64,000 bases of DNA from positions 7,316,001 through 7,380,000 of the forward strand of contig NZ_CP035758.1 in assembly GCF_004208415.1 (NCBI RefSeq), written 5' to 3'. The stretch comes from Ktedonosporobacter rubrisoli (lineage in GTDB: Bacteria > Chloroflexota > Ktedonobacteria > Ktedonobacterales > Ktedonobacteraceae). The translations under genes and the position numbers were made by a program. The notes under the pieces are model-generated. The model worked only from the letters and a program-made list of their open reading frames with translations, did not search any database and was not told the origin of the DNA. This document shows positions 52,852-62,285 of this stretch, one piece after another (within the stretch, counting starts at the first letter, position 1; each line of letters begins with the position of its first letter).

Positions 52852-54575
52852 GCGATTTCCTCCGCTGCAAGCTGTGAAAAGACGATTTCGCGATAGACCT
52901 TACAACTGTCCATCAACTCCCGATGTTTGCCGATCCCCACAAGCTGCCCCTCGTCCAGCACAAGGATCTGATCAGCATCCATAATCGTGCTCACGCGTTG
53001 AGCCACGATAAAGACGGTAGAAGTCTGGATCTCCTTTTTGAGCGCAGCCCGTAATTTGGCGTCGGTCTTAAAGTCTAGCGCTGAGAAACTATCGTCAAAG
53101 ATGTATATTTCTGGCTTTCTGACCAGGGCACGCGCGATAGAAAGCCTCTGCTTCTGTCCGCCTGAGAGATTTGTGCCTCCCTGGGCAATCTCTGAATCAA
53201 AGCCATCGGCCATGTTCGTGATAAATTCTGTAGCCTGCGCAGTATCGGCCGCGTGCCGCATTTCGAGCTCGGAAGCATCCTCTTTGCCATAGCGAATATT
53301 CTCGGCAACTGTGCCTGAGAAGAGGACAGCTTTTTGGGGCACAAAGCCCATTTTCTCGCGCAGATGGGTTTGCGCTATCTCGCGAACGTCTACGTCATCA
53401 ACCTTGACCTTGCCGCTATCTATATCGTAGAAGCGCGGAATCAGGCTGATCAGGGTTGATTTGCCGGCTCCCGTGCCTCCAATAATTGCAGTGACCTCGC
53501 CGGGCCGGGCCGTAAACGAGATATGCGAAAGAGCTGGCCTTTCAGCGCCTGGATAGCTGAAAGTGACATCCTCAAACTCTACATAGCCTCGCTGATCGTT
53601 AGCCTCTTGTACCTGGGCGGTATCATTGATTTCCGGCTCAATGGCCAGAACCTCATTGATTCTGTCGGCCGAGGCTGAGGCGCGTGGCAACATGATAAAC
53701 ATCATTGAGACCATCAAAAGAGAGAAGAGAATCTGCATGGCATACTGTAGGAATGCCATGAGGGCACCAATCTGCATAGCGCCTTCGTTGATACGAATGC
53801 TGCCAAACCAGAGAATCGCAATAGTGGCAACATTCAAGATCAGCATCATAAAAGGCATGAGGCCCGCCACAATCTGATTGACCTTGATCGATAAATTGGT
53901 AAGGTCGAGATTTGCCGCGTCGAAGCGCTCTACTTCGTAATTGGTGCGGTCGAAAGATCTGATCACGCGCACTCCCGTGAGGCCCTCATCCAGAACCAGG
54001 TTGAGCTTGTCTAGCTTGACCTGGACCAACCTGAAGAGCGGTATGGCTTTGCCCATGATTACTGCGATCACAAGGATGAGAACCGGGATCGAAGCAACCA
54101 GAATCCAGGATAGCTGCACGTCTTCGATGAAGGCCATGATGATGCCGCCGATACACATCAATGGAGCAGCGACCATCAGGCGCAGAATGATAATCAAGAC
54201 CTGCTGAATCTGATTTGTGTCGTTGGTTGTGCGGGTAATGAGCGAAGCCGTGCCAACTTTATCAAACTCGTGAAGCGAGAACTTTTCAACATGAGTAAAA
54301 AGTTTTCCACGTATGAGCTGACCGAAGCCTACAGCTACTTTGGAAGAATACAGACTTGCGCCAACTGCACAGACTGTCCCTCCGATAGCGACCAGAAGCA
54401 TAATACCGCCGGCGCTGATTATATAGGCCGTATCTCCTTTGACAATCCCTTGATCTACGATGTCTGCCATTAAGCTTGGCAGATAAACGCTAGAAAGGGA
54501 CTGTAAGAAGACAAGAATAAAGACAGCCGCGATAGATAATCGATAAGGTTTTAAAAAACGAAACAACTTGAGCAT
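52848..54575 (-). CDS. ABC exporter half-transporter, subunit 1
   Basis: The 575-residue protein has six helices and an ATPase with Walker A GGTGAGKSTL, the signature LSGGQKQRLS and IYIFDDSFSALDFK as Walker B. The catalytic Glu after Walker B is Asp-Ser here (FDDSFSALD), a degenerate nucleotide site common in heterodimeric exporters of this kind. ATG at 54575 is chosen for its FRFLKPYRLS start; the frame runs on to 54611. Confidence 0.92.
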   Translation of the reverse strand: MLKLFRFLKPYRLSIAAVFILVFLQSLSSVYLPSLMADIVDQGIVKGDTAYIISAGGIMLLVAIGGTVCAVGASLYSSKVAVGFGQLIRGKLFTHVEKFSLHEFDKVGTASLITRTTNDTNQIQQVLIIILRLMVAAPLMCIGGIIMAFIEDVQLSWILVASIPVLILVIAVIMGKAIPLFRLVQVKLDKLNLVLDEGLTGVRVIRSFDRTNYEVERFDAANLDLTNLSIKVNQIVAGLMPFMMLILNVATIAILWFGSIRINEGAMQIGALMAFLQYAMQILFSLLMVSMMFIMLPRASASADRINEVLAIEPEINDTAQVQEANDQRGYVEFEDVTFSYPGAERPALSHISFTARPGEVTAIIGGTGAGKSTLISLIPRFYDIDSGKVKVDDVDVREIAQTHLREKMGFVPQKAVLFSGTVAENIRYGKEDASELEMRHAADTAQATEFITNMADGFDSEIAQGGTNLSGGQKQRLSIARALVRKPEIYIFDDSFSALDFKTDAKLRAALKKEIQTSTVFIVAQRVSTIMDADQILVLDEGQLVGIGKHRELMDSCKVYREIVFSQLAAEEIA

Positions 54576-54611
54576 ACTTCTTCTTCTCCACTCCCTTGGC
54601 GGTAGGTTCAA

Positions 54612-55005
54612 CTAATATCTTTCTCTGGTAGGAGAGAGGTGTCTGAACAAAACGCGCTGCGTAATAACTTCTCTTTATATCTCTATGCCATTGTGCGCTT
54701 TCGCTCTCTCGCAGCCGTTAGACAGACAAGCAAGAGAGGAGCGCTTACCATAAGTATTTGCGGCATGAGCATAGTGTAGTATGCTCATGGGTGATCTGAC
54801 ATCCTACAATCGGGTGATTATAGAGAACAAAAGTACGCCATAATGTGGAGATGCACTATGGTATTTACCCATAGTTAGTACAATTATACGATGCGCTGGC
54901 CCTCATAGGGGTAGTTTCAAAAGAGCTGGTTTAAGCAGAGCCAGCTTCCTTTTTTCGCTTGTTATAGCTTATTAAAGCTGGCGTCGATAACAAGGCAGCT
55001 TAAGT
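54612..55005. other. Spacer with a terminator-like hairpin
   Basis: AGCTGG (54924-54929) pairs with CCAGCT (54941-54946), followed on + by CCTTTTTT and on - by TTTTG. It should end transcription of the downstream minus-strand regulator gene. The remaining spacer holds the ABC operon promoter region, with TATAAT on the minus strand near 54812-54817 but no clear -35. Confidence 0.5.
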
Positions 55006-58000
55006 TCAGAGCAAGTGCAGGTGATGGGCAGCTTCGCTGGCGGCTACCCGGTTGTTCACATTGAGCTTGTGATAGATGCTTTGCACCTGTGTGCGAATGG
55101 TGGTGACCGAGACATTCAACTCTCGCGCGATCTCTGGATTGGAGCATCCGGCGGCCAGGAGGCGCAGCACGCGCAACTCTTGTGGGGAGAGCTGCACCTG
55201 TACGAGGGAAAGGCTGGCAGTCTGAGGGACGACGGCATGCAAGATCGTTTGGAGATAGCTGGTCAGCGCGCGGTTTCGCACTCTGGGTACAAGGGTGCGC
55301 AGGAGCGTAGAGAGCGCATCACCCTCATCCAGGAAGGTGCGCATATAGCCCTCTGTACTGGCCAGGGTGAGGGTGCTAAGCAGCTGCTGTCTGGCTTCAT
55401 CGCGCCTGCTTGCGTTGAGAGCAAGGGCCATGAGGACTTGAATCTGGATGAGGCTATGCGTGCGTCCTTGCTCCTTTGCATCGCTTTGCCATCTTTGTAG
55501 GATGGAGAGCGCAGTTTCCGTTTCGCCTCGGGCCAGGTGCCAGCGGACCATGAGCAGCTCATCTTGTTCCAGCTGGAAGCGTGGAAGCTCTTCGCTGTAG
55601 CGGGCGCGATTTGTTACCCAACGCTGTACTGAGATAAAATCGCCAATGGCGAGGCCGAGCTGAGCCTGCATGGCCTGGATCTGGCTCGCAAAGAGGCGCG
55701 AGCGCGGCGATTGCACGCGCGGGAGGAGCGTGGCGAGGCGCTGCTGGGCATGGAGCGATTGTCCACGAGCATGAAGAATGCGGACCAGAATAAGCGAGGC
55801 CTGAATCTGAAGTATATCATCGCTCTGCTGCTGGCCCAGGTCTAAGGCCTCCTGAGCCTCAAGATGCGCAGTTTCCAGCTCGTTGCGTTCATAAGAGAGC
55901 TGAGCTAAGCCAAGCAAGGCCTGTCCCCTACCGTGGGGATCTTCTGCCAGCTCGCCTAGAGCTTGCTGATAGAACCCGGCTGCTTGCTGCAAGTGTCCTT
56001 GCCTGTAGGCGGCAGTTCCTTGCAGGAGTAAAGCGATGCGCAAGCCATAGCGGTTTTTAATGTTCTCGCTGCTGCGATATGCTTCCTGTAATATCTGCAT
56101 AGCCTGTCTGGGACACCCGGCATAAAGCTTTTCTGTGCCAGCGTAGAGCAAGCTTATGCTGCGCCAGTGTGAATCCTGTTCTGGTAAGTAGGCAAGTGCC
56201 TGCCGGGCGGAAACGAAGGTTTGCTGGAAGTCACCTTGTATCCAGGAGGCGAGGGCGCGAAAGGCTTGAAGCTCTCCCAGATGGAGCCTGTCATTCTGGC
56301 CTTCCCAGGCCTGTTCGGCCATGCGAAGAGGTTGCTCAAATTGGTTATTGACAATGGAAGCATGCGGGGTTGTGCCAAATAAGAGCACGATGGCATAGGC
56401 GAAACAAAGCTGAGGATGCGTGCTCAAGATGTTCTCTGGTAGTTGCTCCAGCCAGCGACGTAGCGTATGTTGTTCGGCATATTCGAAGAGATCGTGGATA
56501 GCCAGAAGTTGCTCGATAAAGATGCTCGCCTGAGCAAACACGCCGGCGGCCAGCGAGACTTCGATGGCCTCGGCCAGCATGCCCTGTTCGGCATACCAGA
56601 GACTGGCGCGCTTAGCAAGCTCCCGCAGCGGATGTTCGCCCAGCCGCCGGCGCGCCTCATGCTGCATAGCTGAGGCCCAGATGGCATGATAGCGATACCA
56701 TTGTCCCGGCTCATCGAGCGGCTCCAGGAAGAGGCCAGAGCGGGCCAACGCTTCTAGCAGTTGCGCGCTATTGTGCCTATCCGTTGCGGCATCACAGAGC
56801 GAGCCATTCAAGCGGCGCAGGATGCTCGTTTGGAGCAGAAAGATTTGCTGGGACTCTGGCAGAGCGCTGAGTACTTCGGTGACAAAATAGGTAAGTATAT
56901 GCCTATGGCTCCCGTCAAATGTCGCGAGATATTGCTCGATCTCCTGGCCTGCCATTCGTCCTTGTAGGGCCAGGGCGATCAGATGCAAGCCGGCCACCCA
57001 GCCTTCTAGCAGCGTTTCTAGATGGGCCAGAACGTCGCTGGAGAGCTGTTTAGAAGTAATGCGCTGCTGGAGGAAGCGGTGCGTCTCTCCCTGCGAAAAG
57101 CGCAGATCGATAACATGTAATTCCATGAAATCCCCCTGCGAGCGCCAGCGCGCCAGGGGCAAGGGGGGCTCGCTGCGTGTAAGAATGATTACATGGAGCT
57201 GTTCGGGCAAGTGATCGATGAGGAAGGTAAGAGACTCGTGGATCTGGGGCGCTGTGATGACATGATAATCTTCGAGGACCAGGATGCCACGACAGCCAAG
57301 TTGATTCGCTTGCTGCAAAACATCGGTAAGCGCTGCTTCAAGGGGAGATACCTCAAATGGTGGCTGCAAGGTAGTTTGGAGGAGGGACAGGGCGGAAAGG
57401 CCTAGCTCGCTGCGAAAGTTCTGGCAGGCAGTAATGACGTAGCGCCAGAAGCGTACGGGATCGTTATCTTCTGGATCGAGCGAGACCCAGGCCAGAGGGG
57501 CCAGGCGTTCTTGTTTGCCGCGTTCTGCAATCCATTGTCCGACGAGTGTTGTCTTGCCAAAGCCGGCCGGCGCTGCTAACAAGGTCAATTTATGCTTGAT
57601 CCCATCATCTAACTGGCTAAGCAGACGTTCGCGTATAAGCAGGCTTGAGGGCAGGCGTGGAGGGCTCAGCTTGGAGACAAGCAATAGTGATGAGCTTTCG
57701 GATTTCTTGAGGGATTCTGCGCCTTGTTCACGTGATACAGCACTCACGGCCTCAGTATAGGGTACTGGTAGGGAAAGCTCGGCGCGCGGCTGCTTATCGG
57801 CCTGTTTCTTCTCCTGGCTGATCAATTGAGAAAGCTGGGCCGCGAGCGCTTCCAGGTGTGAAATGTGCAAATCTGCTGTGCGTCCCGCATATTTCTTCAT
57901 GGCACGTTTCCCTTGATAACGATAGGCGTACCAGTAGCCAGCGCCTCCGCGCGCGCGTTTTTCTCTCAGCAAGTTCAGATGCCCTTGCTGCCCCTGAAAG

Positions 58001-58146
58001 GAAACAGAGGTATGGCTGTCGAGCCACTGTAGCCAGCTATCAGCCTCTTCTGGCCCAAGATGCTGATTCTGATAGCCAGGTTCGCGAAGGATATAGGCTC
58101 TGTGTTCTTCGGACCAGACCAGACTAGGCGGAACTCTTTTAGGCAT
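55006..58146 (-). CDS. MalT-like LuxR-family (LAL) regulator
   Basis: The 1046-residue regulator has an N-terminal domain (about 1-110) with WLQWLDSHTSVSFQG and GAGYWYAYRYQGKRAMKKYA, a P-loop NTPase (APAGFGKTTL, about 195) of the STAND type, a long TPR-like helical region and a C-terminal LuxR helix-turn-helix (LSPQELRVLRLLAAGCSNPE, VTTIRTQVQSIYHKLNVNNR). The N-terminal domain is a hallmark of Ktedonobacterial members and its role is unknown. Effector and targets are unknown. Two 12-bp repeats lie upstream of its start. Confidence 0.93.
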   Translation of the reverse strand: MPKRVPPSLVWSEEHRAYILREPGYQNQHLGPEEADSWLQWLDSHTSVSFQGQQGHLNLLREKRARGGAGYWYAYRYQGKRAMKKYAGRTADLHISHLEALAAQLSQLISQEKKQADKQPRAELSLPVPYTEAVSAVSREQGAESLKKSESSSLLLVSKLSPPRLPSSLLIRERLLSQLDDGIKHKLTLLAAPAGFGKTTLVGQWIAERGKQERLAPLAWVSLDPEDNDPVRFWRYVITACQNFRSELGLSALSLLQTTLQPPFEVSPLEAALTDVLQQANQLGCRGILVLEDYHVITAPQIHESLTFLIDHLPEQLHVIILTRSEPPLPLARWRSQGDFMELHVIDLRFSQGETHRFLQQRITSKQLSSDVLAHLETLLEGWVAGLHLIALALQGRMAGQEIEQYLATFDGSHRHILTYFVTEVLSALPESQQIFLLQTSILRRLNGSLCDAATDRHNSAQLLEALARSGLFLEPLDEPGQWYRYHAIWASAMQHEARRRLGEHPLRELAKRASLWYAEQGMLAEAIEVSLAAGVFAQASIFIEQLLAIHDLFEYAEQHTLRRWLEQLPENILSTHPQLCFAYAIVLLFGTTPHASIVNNQFEQPLRMAEQAWEGQNDRLHLGELQAFRALASWIQGDFQQTFVSARQALAYLPEQDSHWRSISLLYAGTEKLYAGCPRQAMQILQEAYRSSENIKNRYGLRIALLLQGTAAYRQGHLQQAAGFYQQALGELAEDPHGRGQALLGLAQLSYERNELETAHLEAQEALDLGQQQSDDILQIQASLILVRILHARGQSLHAQQRLATLLPRVQSPRSRLFASQIQAMQAQLGLAIGDFISVQRWVTNRARYSEELPRFQLEQDELLMVRWHLARGETETALSILQRWQSDAKEQGRTHSLIQIQVLMALALNASRRDEARQQLLSTLTLASTEGYMRTFLDEGDALSTLLRTLVPRVRNRALTSYLQTILHAVVPQTASLSLVQVQLSPQELRVLRLLAAGCSNPEIARELNVSVTTIRTQVQSIYHKLNVNNRVAASEAAHHLHLL

Positions 58147-58168
58147 AAAGCTTTCTCACTAATAGAAA

Positions 58169-58234
58169 CATTCCCCAACACTATACTATATGATTATATC
58201 GCTCTTGTTATGTATGTACAAGCATTCCCCAACA
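58169..58234. repeat. Two CATTCCCCAACA direct repeats
   Basis: CATTCCCCAACA occurs at 58169-58180 and 58223-58234 in the divergent gap between the LAL regulator and the GNAT gene. The 54-bp spacing (about five helical turns) would suit a regulator binding two sites. Confidence 0.5.
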
Positions 58235-58282
58235 ACCCAAAGACTCGCGCCTGGATGTTGTGCTTCATGAGTTTCATTTATG

Positions 58283-58311
58283 TTGAGACGCCAATCTATA
58301 CGCTTTATGGT
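58283..58311 (+). promoter_or_regulatory. Possible promoter of the GNAT gene
   Basis: TTGAGA (58283-58288), a 17-bp spacer and TATGGT (58306-58311), about 95 bases before the gene at 58406. Confidence 0.35.
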
Positions 58312-58405
58312 ACACTACGCTCATCTTAAGCTATGAGGGCAAAGATAGAATTGCGCTGTCATTCGCTACTTAGGAGAGCGCTGTGAAGGAAAGGGCTGTA
58401 GTTTC

Positions 58406-59230
58406 GTGGATACTATCCTGCATGATTTCTCAACAACCAAGCTATCACAGGCCCAGGATGCCAATAAGGCTGCCTTCTGGACGCTGCTCTTACGCCATTT
58501 GCCGGAAGCACAACTCCATACTGATACAGGAATGCTTTGGTTCGAGACCAGGATTCGCCACGATGTGTTCAATCGGGTGATCCAATGCAATCTTGCGCCG
58601 GACACCTGTTCCGCAACTATTGAGAGCATTGTCGACTACTTTCGACAAAATAGTTTACCTTTTTTGTGGCATCGAGGACCATCATCTTCTCCTGCTAATT
58701 TGGGATCACTCCTGGAGGCTTCAGGAATGACCCACTACGAAACGGAACCAGCCATGGCTGTGGATCTTCTCAAACTCAACGAAGATCTACAAGTTGCATC
58801 TCAATTGACGATCCGTCGTGTGAAGACAAGCGCAATGCTAGAGCAATGGATACGGGCCTGGGAGGTTGGCAGCCCTGAAGAGGTTATTCGCTTGTGGATG
58901 GCCTTGTACACTGCCTGCCTTGATCAAGAGAGCCCTTTGTGCCTGTATTTGGGCTTGCTCAATGGAGAACCGGTTGCAACTTCTGCGGCGTTCTTTGGCG
59001 TAGGAGTCGCATCTATCGAGTCAGTTGGCACACTTTCCCACTATCGGCGTCAAGGCATTGGAGCTGCGATGGCCTTTATGGCATTGCACGAAGCTTGCAG
59101 AAGTAACTATCGTATTGGCGTTTTGACTGCCTCACCGATGGGAAGCGCAATCTATCGCCGCATCGGCTTCAAGGAGTTTGCCACCTCTAACATCTATCTG
59201 TGGCATCCTCATCAGGGGCACAATCCCTGA
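58406..59230 (+). CDS. GNAT family N-acetyltransferase
   Basis: The 274-residue protein ends in a GNAT domain with YLGLLNGEPVATSAAFFGVG, VGTLSHYRRQGIGAAM (the acetyl-CoA loop), LTASPMGSAIYRRIGFKE. The first 130 residues are a divergent N-terminal half. Substrate unknown. The start is GTG at 58406, with GGAAAGGG upstream. Confidence 0.82.
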   Translation: MDTILHDFSTTKLSQAQDANKAAFWTLLLRHLPEAQLHTDTGMLWFETRIRHDVFNRVIQCNLAPDTCSATIESIVDYFRQNSLPFLWHRGPSSSPANLGSLLEASGMTHYETEPAMAVDLLKLNEDLQVASQLTIRRVKTSAMLEQWIRAWEVGSPEEVIRLWMALYTACLDQESPLCLYLGLLNGEPVATSAAFFGVGVASIESVGTLSHYRRQGIGAAMAFMALHEACRSNYRIGVLTASPMGSAIYRRIGFKEFATSNIYLWHPHQGHNP

Positions 59231-59233
59231 CAG

Positions 59234-59249
59234 CGTTTCACGTGAAACA
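59234..59249. other. parS: parS site (one mismatch)
   Basis: CGTTTCACGTGAAACA, 15 of 16 bases match. It starts four bases after the GNAT stop. Confidence 0.8.
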
Positions 59250-59270
59250 TAGCCAGCCAGGATGAGAGAG

Positions 59271-59286
59271 TGTTTCACGTGAAACA
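59271..59286. other. parS: parS site (perfect)
   Basis: TGTTTCACGTGAAACA, 37 bases after the previous site. Confidence 0.93.
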
Positions 59287-59386
59287 TTTTTCGTTGATTA
59301 TTTTGATAGAGGGATAGAACTCCTGCCTTCTTTCCACCTGCTAAATCCGCGTCAGAAAGCACCAACTGACTTTTACGCCGAGTAAG

Positions 59387-59418
59387 GGAGAGAGTGTTTC
59401 ACGTGAAACACTCTCTCC
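59387..59418. other. parS: parS site within a 32-bp perfect palindrome
   Basis: The perfect parS (59395-59410) is flanked by GGAGAGAG and CTCTCTCC, so the whole 32 bp is palindromic. It lies between convergent GNAT genes and may also terminate transcription. Confidence 0.9.
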
Positions 59419-59436
59419 TGATTGATAGTTGTGAGC

Positions 59437-60609
59437 TTAGAACGTTTCGTAGAGATAAGGCAGCAACGGCGGGAACATGCTACGCAAGGTCGACTGTAAT
59501 TCTGCAGAGGGATTGCCCCAGCCTCTGATAGCAAAGCTCTCGGGATCATGGGTACCATAGATCAGTGCCGATATAGCCTGGATGCTCAAGGTGCAATCGG
59601 CCTCAGCGCAGCGGCTCACCTGAAGCAGACCGTCCTGGCTCTCAAAACGATAACAGTCCTCATTCCAGGGACAGTGTGGATCAACGACGCGAGTTGCGAA
59701 GCTGCCTGTTCCGACTTGCATCCCACTCAAGCTAGCTACATCGATCACGCGGCCCAACGGAGCCTCCACTGAAGTGGTGGTAACATTGATATCCGCCAGC
59801 CAGGTTTCCGGGTACTCATCTGGCCGCACTTTCATCTCAATCTTTGTGATCTGGTCAGCGTGGCGCGCTAACCATTCCAGCAAGAGATACTTGCCAGCGC
59901 TATCGTCGTAATAGAATTGCGATACCTCCATTGGCTGGTTTTCCTTGATGCCATAGAGCATCATGCCCTTTGTTTCTCCCTTGACGCGCGCAATAGCCAG
60001 CCAGGAATGATTCTGAGCATGGGCCTGCTCTTTTAGCTTCTCGTTGAAGAGAGCCATGCCATGAATTCTGCCTTGCTGCTGGCGTAGATAGGCCCGAAAA
60101 GCCTGCGAGCCACTCTTAATGTCAGTTAGCTCTACCTCGCCCTCAAGCTCTTTTTTGAGCAAGGGCAGCAGTCCTTCGGTCGCGAAGCGAGCCTGGCGCG
60201 ACTGTGGAAAGGTCGTATAGCCCAGACGCTGATAAAACGATTCGCGAAAGGCGTAGAGCGTAGAGACTGGAATGCCCTCCTTGTGCATGTGGGCGAAGGT
60301 ATGTAGCAATACTTCGCGGGCATAGCCCTTACGTCTCGCGCGGGGATGCGTTGAGACGCCCCAGACACCGGCACAGGGATAAAGTTTACCGCGAATATTC
60401 TGCGTCATATGTCCATAAGCCACGTGCACGACAGGCTGCTTGTCAAGAAAGCCGACAAAGCTGGCGGCGCCATCAAAATAAGCCAATGTTTTGCGCCATT
60501 CTTCGTCGCTGGGCAATGGCGGTGTAGTTCTGAATGAGTAGGCAATAAGAAAGCGCGGGATTTCAAGAAAATCTGCTTCTTGCAACTGACGAATACTAAG
60601 GTCAGACAA
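59437..60609 (-). CDS. Eis-type GNAT N-acetyltransferase
   Basis: The 390-residue protein follows the Eis plan: an N-terminal GNAT domain with GVWGVSTHPRARRKGYAREV (acetyl-CoA loop), a second GNAT-like domain and a C-terminal SCP2-like domain ending in a Phe carboxyl terminus (LLPYLYETF), the terminal residue that takes part in catalysis in Eis. Eis proteins acetylate aminoglycosides and protein lysines; substrate here is not known. The start is TTG at 60609, after AAGGAAGAG. Confidence 0.87.
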   Translation of the reverse strand: MSDLSIRQLQEADFLEIPRFLIAYSFRTTPPLPSDEEWRKTLAYFDGAASFVGFLDKQPVVHVAYGHMTQNIRGKLYPCAGVWGVSTHPRARRKGYAREVLLHTFAHMHKEGIPVSTLYAFRESFYQRLGYTTFPQSRQARFATEGLLPLLKKELEGEVELTDIKSGSQAFRAYLRQQQGRIHGMALFNEKLKEQAHAQNHSWLAIARVKGETKGMMLYGIKENQPMEVSQFYYDDSAGKYLLLEWLARHADQITKIEMKVRPDEYPETWLADINVTTTSVEAPLGRVIDVASLSGMQVGTGSFATRVVDPHCPWNEDCYRFESQDGLLQVSRCAEADCTLSIQAISALIYGTHDPESFAIRGWGNPSAELQSTLRSMFPPLLPYLYETF

Positions 60610-60946
60610 TGGATCTCTTCCTTTCTGTGAGCAAAACGGCAGAGGGCATATTTATTTACAGAGGCTGAACGACTCTCGGTTGTCAAGCAAGGCTAACCCC
60701 GACGATTATCTGTCGTTGCTGGAAAAAAAGCCCTATTTACCTGCAGCTATCAATGATGGCGAAGGGGAAGTATTTCATCTATCTCTGTAATCCAATCTCA
60801 GTATAGCAGAGCCACCGCCGGGGCTGTCAAGCGAAGCCGTTGCTGCTGACCATATCCTGCGCTGGCTTCTCGCTCATCTATGGTGGTGATAAGATATGGC
60901 AAGCATGCTGATTAGTAGAGAAGGATTGAATGAGAGGAGAGAAGTT
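60610..60946. other. Divergent intergenic region
   Basis: These 337 bases separate the Eis-type gene (-) from the DmpA-type gene (+). A CGAC/GTCG pair around 60700 is the only structure noticed. No clear promoter. Confidence 0.3.
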
Positions 60947-62074
60947 ATGAAGCAAGTAGAGGGAAGCAAGCGTCTCCGGGCACGCGAGGCCGGAATTGTG
61001 CTCGGAACTATGGCCAGCGGGCCCACAAATACGATTGTGGATGTGCCCGGAGTGAAGGTTGGTCACGCTACGCTTATTCGCGGCTCCGGTAAGCTGGTAA
61101 GGGGCGTTGGACCAGTACGTACCGGCGTGACGGCTATTCTACCGCATGGTGGAAATATTTTCGCTAACAAAGTTCCTGCCGCGGCCGAGGTGTTCAATGG
61201 CTTTGGCAAAACAATTGGCCTGGTCCAGCTTGCCGAGCTTGGCGAAATAGAGACGCCAATCTTGCTGACGAATACGCTTAACGTTGGCCGTGTTGCCGAT
61301 GCGCTGGTTGGCTATATGCTTGAGCAAAATCCGGCCATCGGAGTGACGACGGGCACGGTTAATCCGCTAGTCTGCGAGTGCAATGATGGGTATCTCAATG
61401 ATATTGGAGGCCGTCACGTTGGCGAGCAGGAAGTAAGGGAAGCCTTGAACAGCGCTTCCGACGCGGGAGTCGCGGAGGGTAACATTGGGGCTGGCACAGG
61501 GATGCAAGCCTATGGCTTCGCGGGCGGGATAGGCACAGCTTCACGGCGCCTTAGTGCTGAAGATGGAGGTTATACGCTGGGCGCGCTTGTGCTGGCAAAC
61601 TTTGGCATGCGACGAGATCTGCTTATCGCCGGCGTACCAGTTGGGCTTGAGCTGATGCGCGCTGATCAGCCGGCTCCCGAAAAGGAGAAGCGCGAACGTG
61701 GCTCGGTGATTGTTGTGTTAGCTACTGATACACCCCTTGATGCGCGCCAGCTTGGTCGGCTTACGCGTCGCGTTCCGCTGGGCCTGGCGCGTACAGGAAC
61801 CCATGGAGGACACGGAAGTGGCGATCTGGCCATCGCCTTTTCTACGGCTGCACATATCCCTCATGCGGCGACACCGCTTGTGCGGACGGTTCAGGTATTC
61901 AACGAGCAGCATCCGGCTCTTGATCGGCTTTTCGCGGCAGTCGTTGAAGCGACCGAGGAGGCTGTCATCAATGCTCTCTGCCAGGCTCGCCCGCTGGATG
62001 GACGCGACGGACATTTTGCCGAGGCGCTTCCTCTGGCTAAAACACGCGCAGTCCTCCAACGCTATGGCATATAG
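60947..62074 (+). CDS. P1 family aminopeptidase (DmpA type)
   Basis: The 375-residue protein belongs to the self-processing Ntn-like DmpA/BapA family of aminopeptidases. It has GPTNTIVDVPGVKVGHATLI, GVTAILPHGGNIF, NTLNVGRVADA and the nucleophile region GTHGGHGSGDLAIAFS, whose Ser begins the beta chain after autocleavage. ATG at 60947 follows GAGGAGAG; an upstream ATG at 60896 lacks one. Confidence 0.9.
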   Translation: MKQVEGSKRLRAREAGIVLGTMASGPTNTIVDVPGVKVGHATLIRGSGKLVRGVGPVRTGVTAILPHGGNIFANKVPAAAEVFNGFGKTIGLVQLAELGEIETPILLTNTLNVGRVADALVGYMLEQNPAIGVTTGTVNPLVCECNDGYLNDIGGRHVGEQEVREALNSASDAGVAEGNIGAGTGMQAYGFAGGIGTASRRLSAEDGGYTLGALVLANFGMRRDLLIAGVPVGLELMRADQPAPEKEKRERGSVIVVLATDTPLDARQLGRLTRRVPLGLARTGTHGGHGSGDLAIAFSTAAHIPHAATPLVRTVQVFNEQHPALDRLFAAVVEATEEAVINALCQARPLDGRDGHFAEALPLAKTRAVLQRYGI

Positions 62075-62285
62075 TTACTATAAGCAAGGTATTGAGCGCG
62101 GGGCTAGCCTTGCGCTCGTACACTGTCAGAGGAGTGTTTGTTTGAAAGGCATAGCAGCTCTTTTTCTGATCATATTTTAGCATAGAGCCGTTTCTGTGTC
62201 TGTAATGGGGCTTACTGTAGATTGGCGAGATGCTCCCATATACTTGTCCTGGCAATATTGTTTTCATAAACATGAAGGAGAGTAT

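Noticed and set aside
59132..59558. Minus-strand frames with FHVKH peptides
   Set aside because: They are parS sites read as codons.
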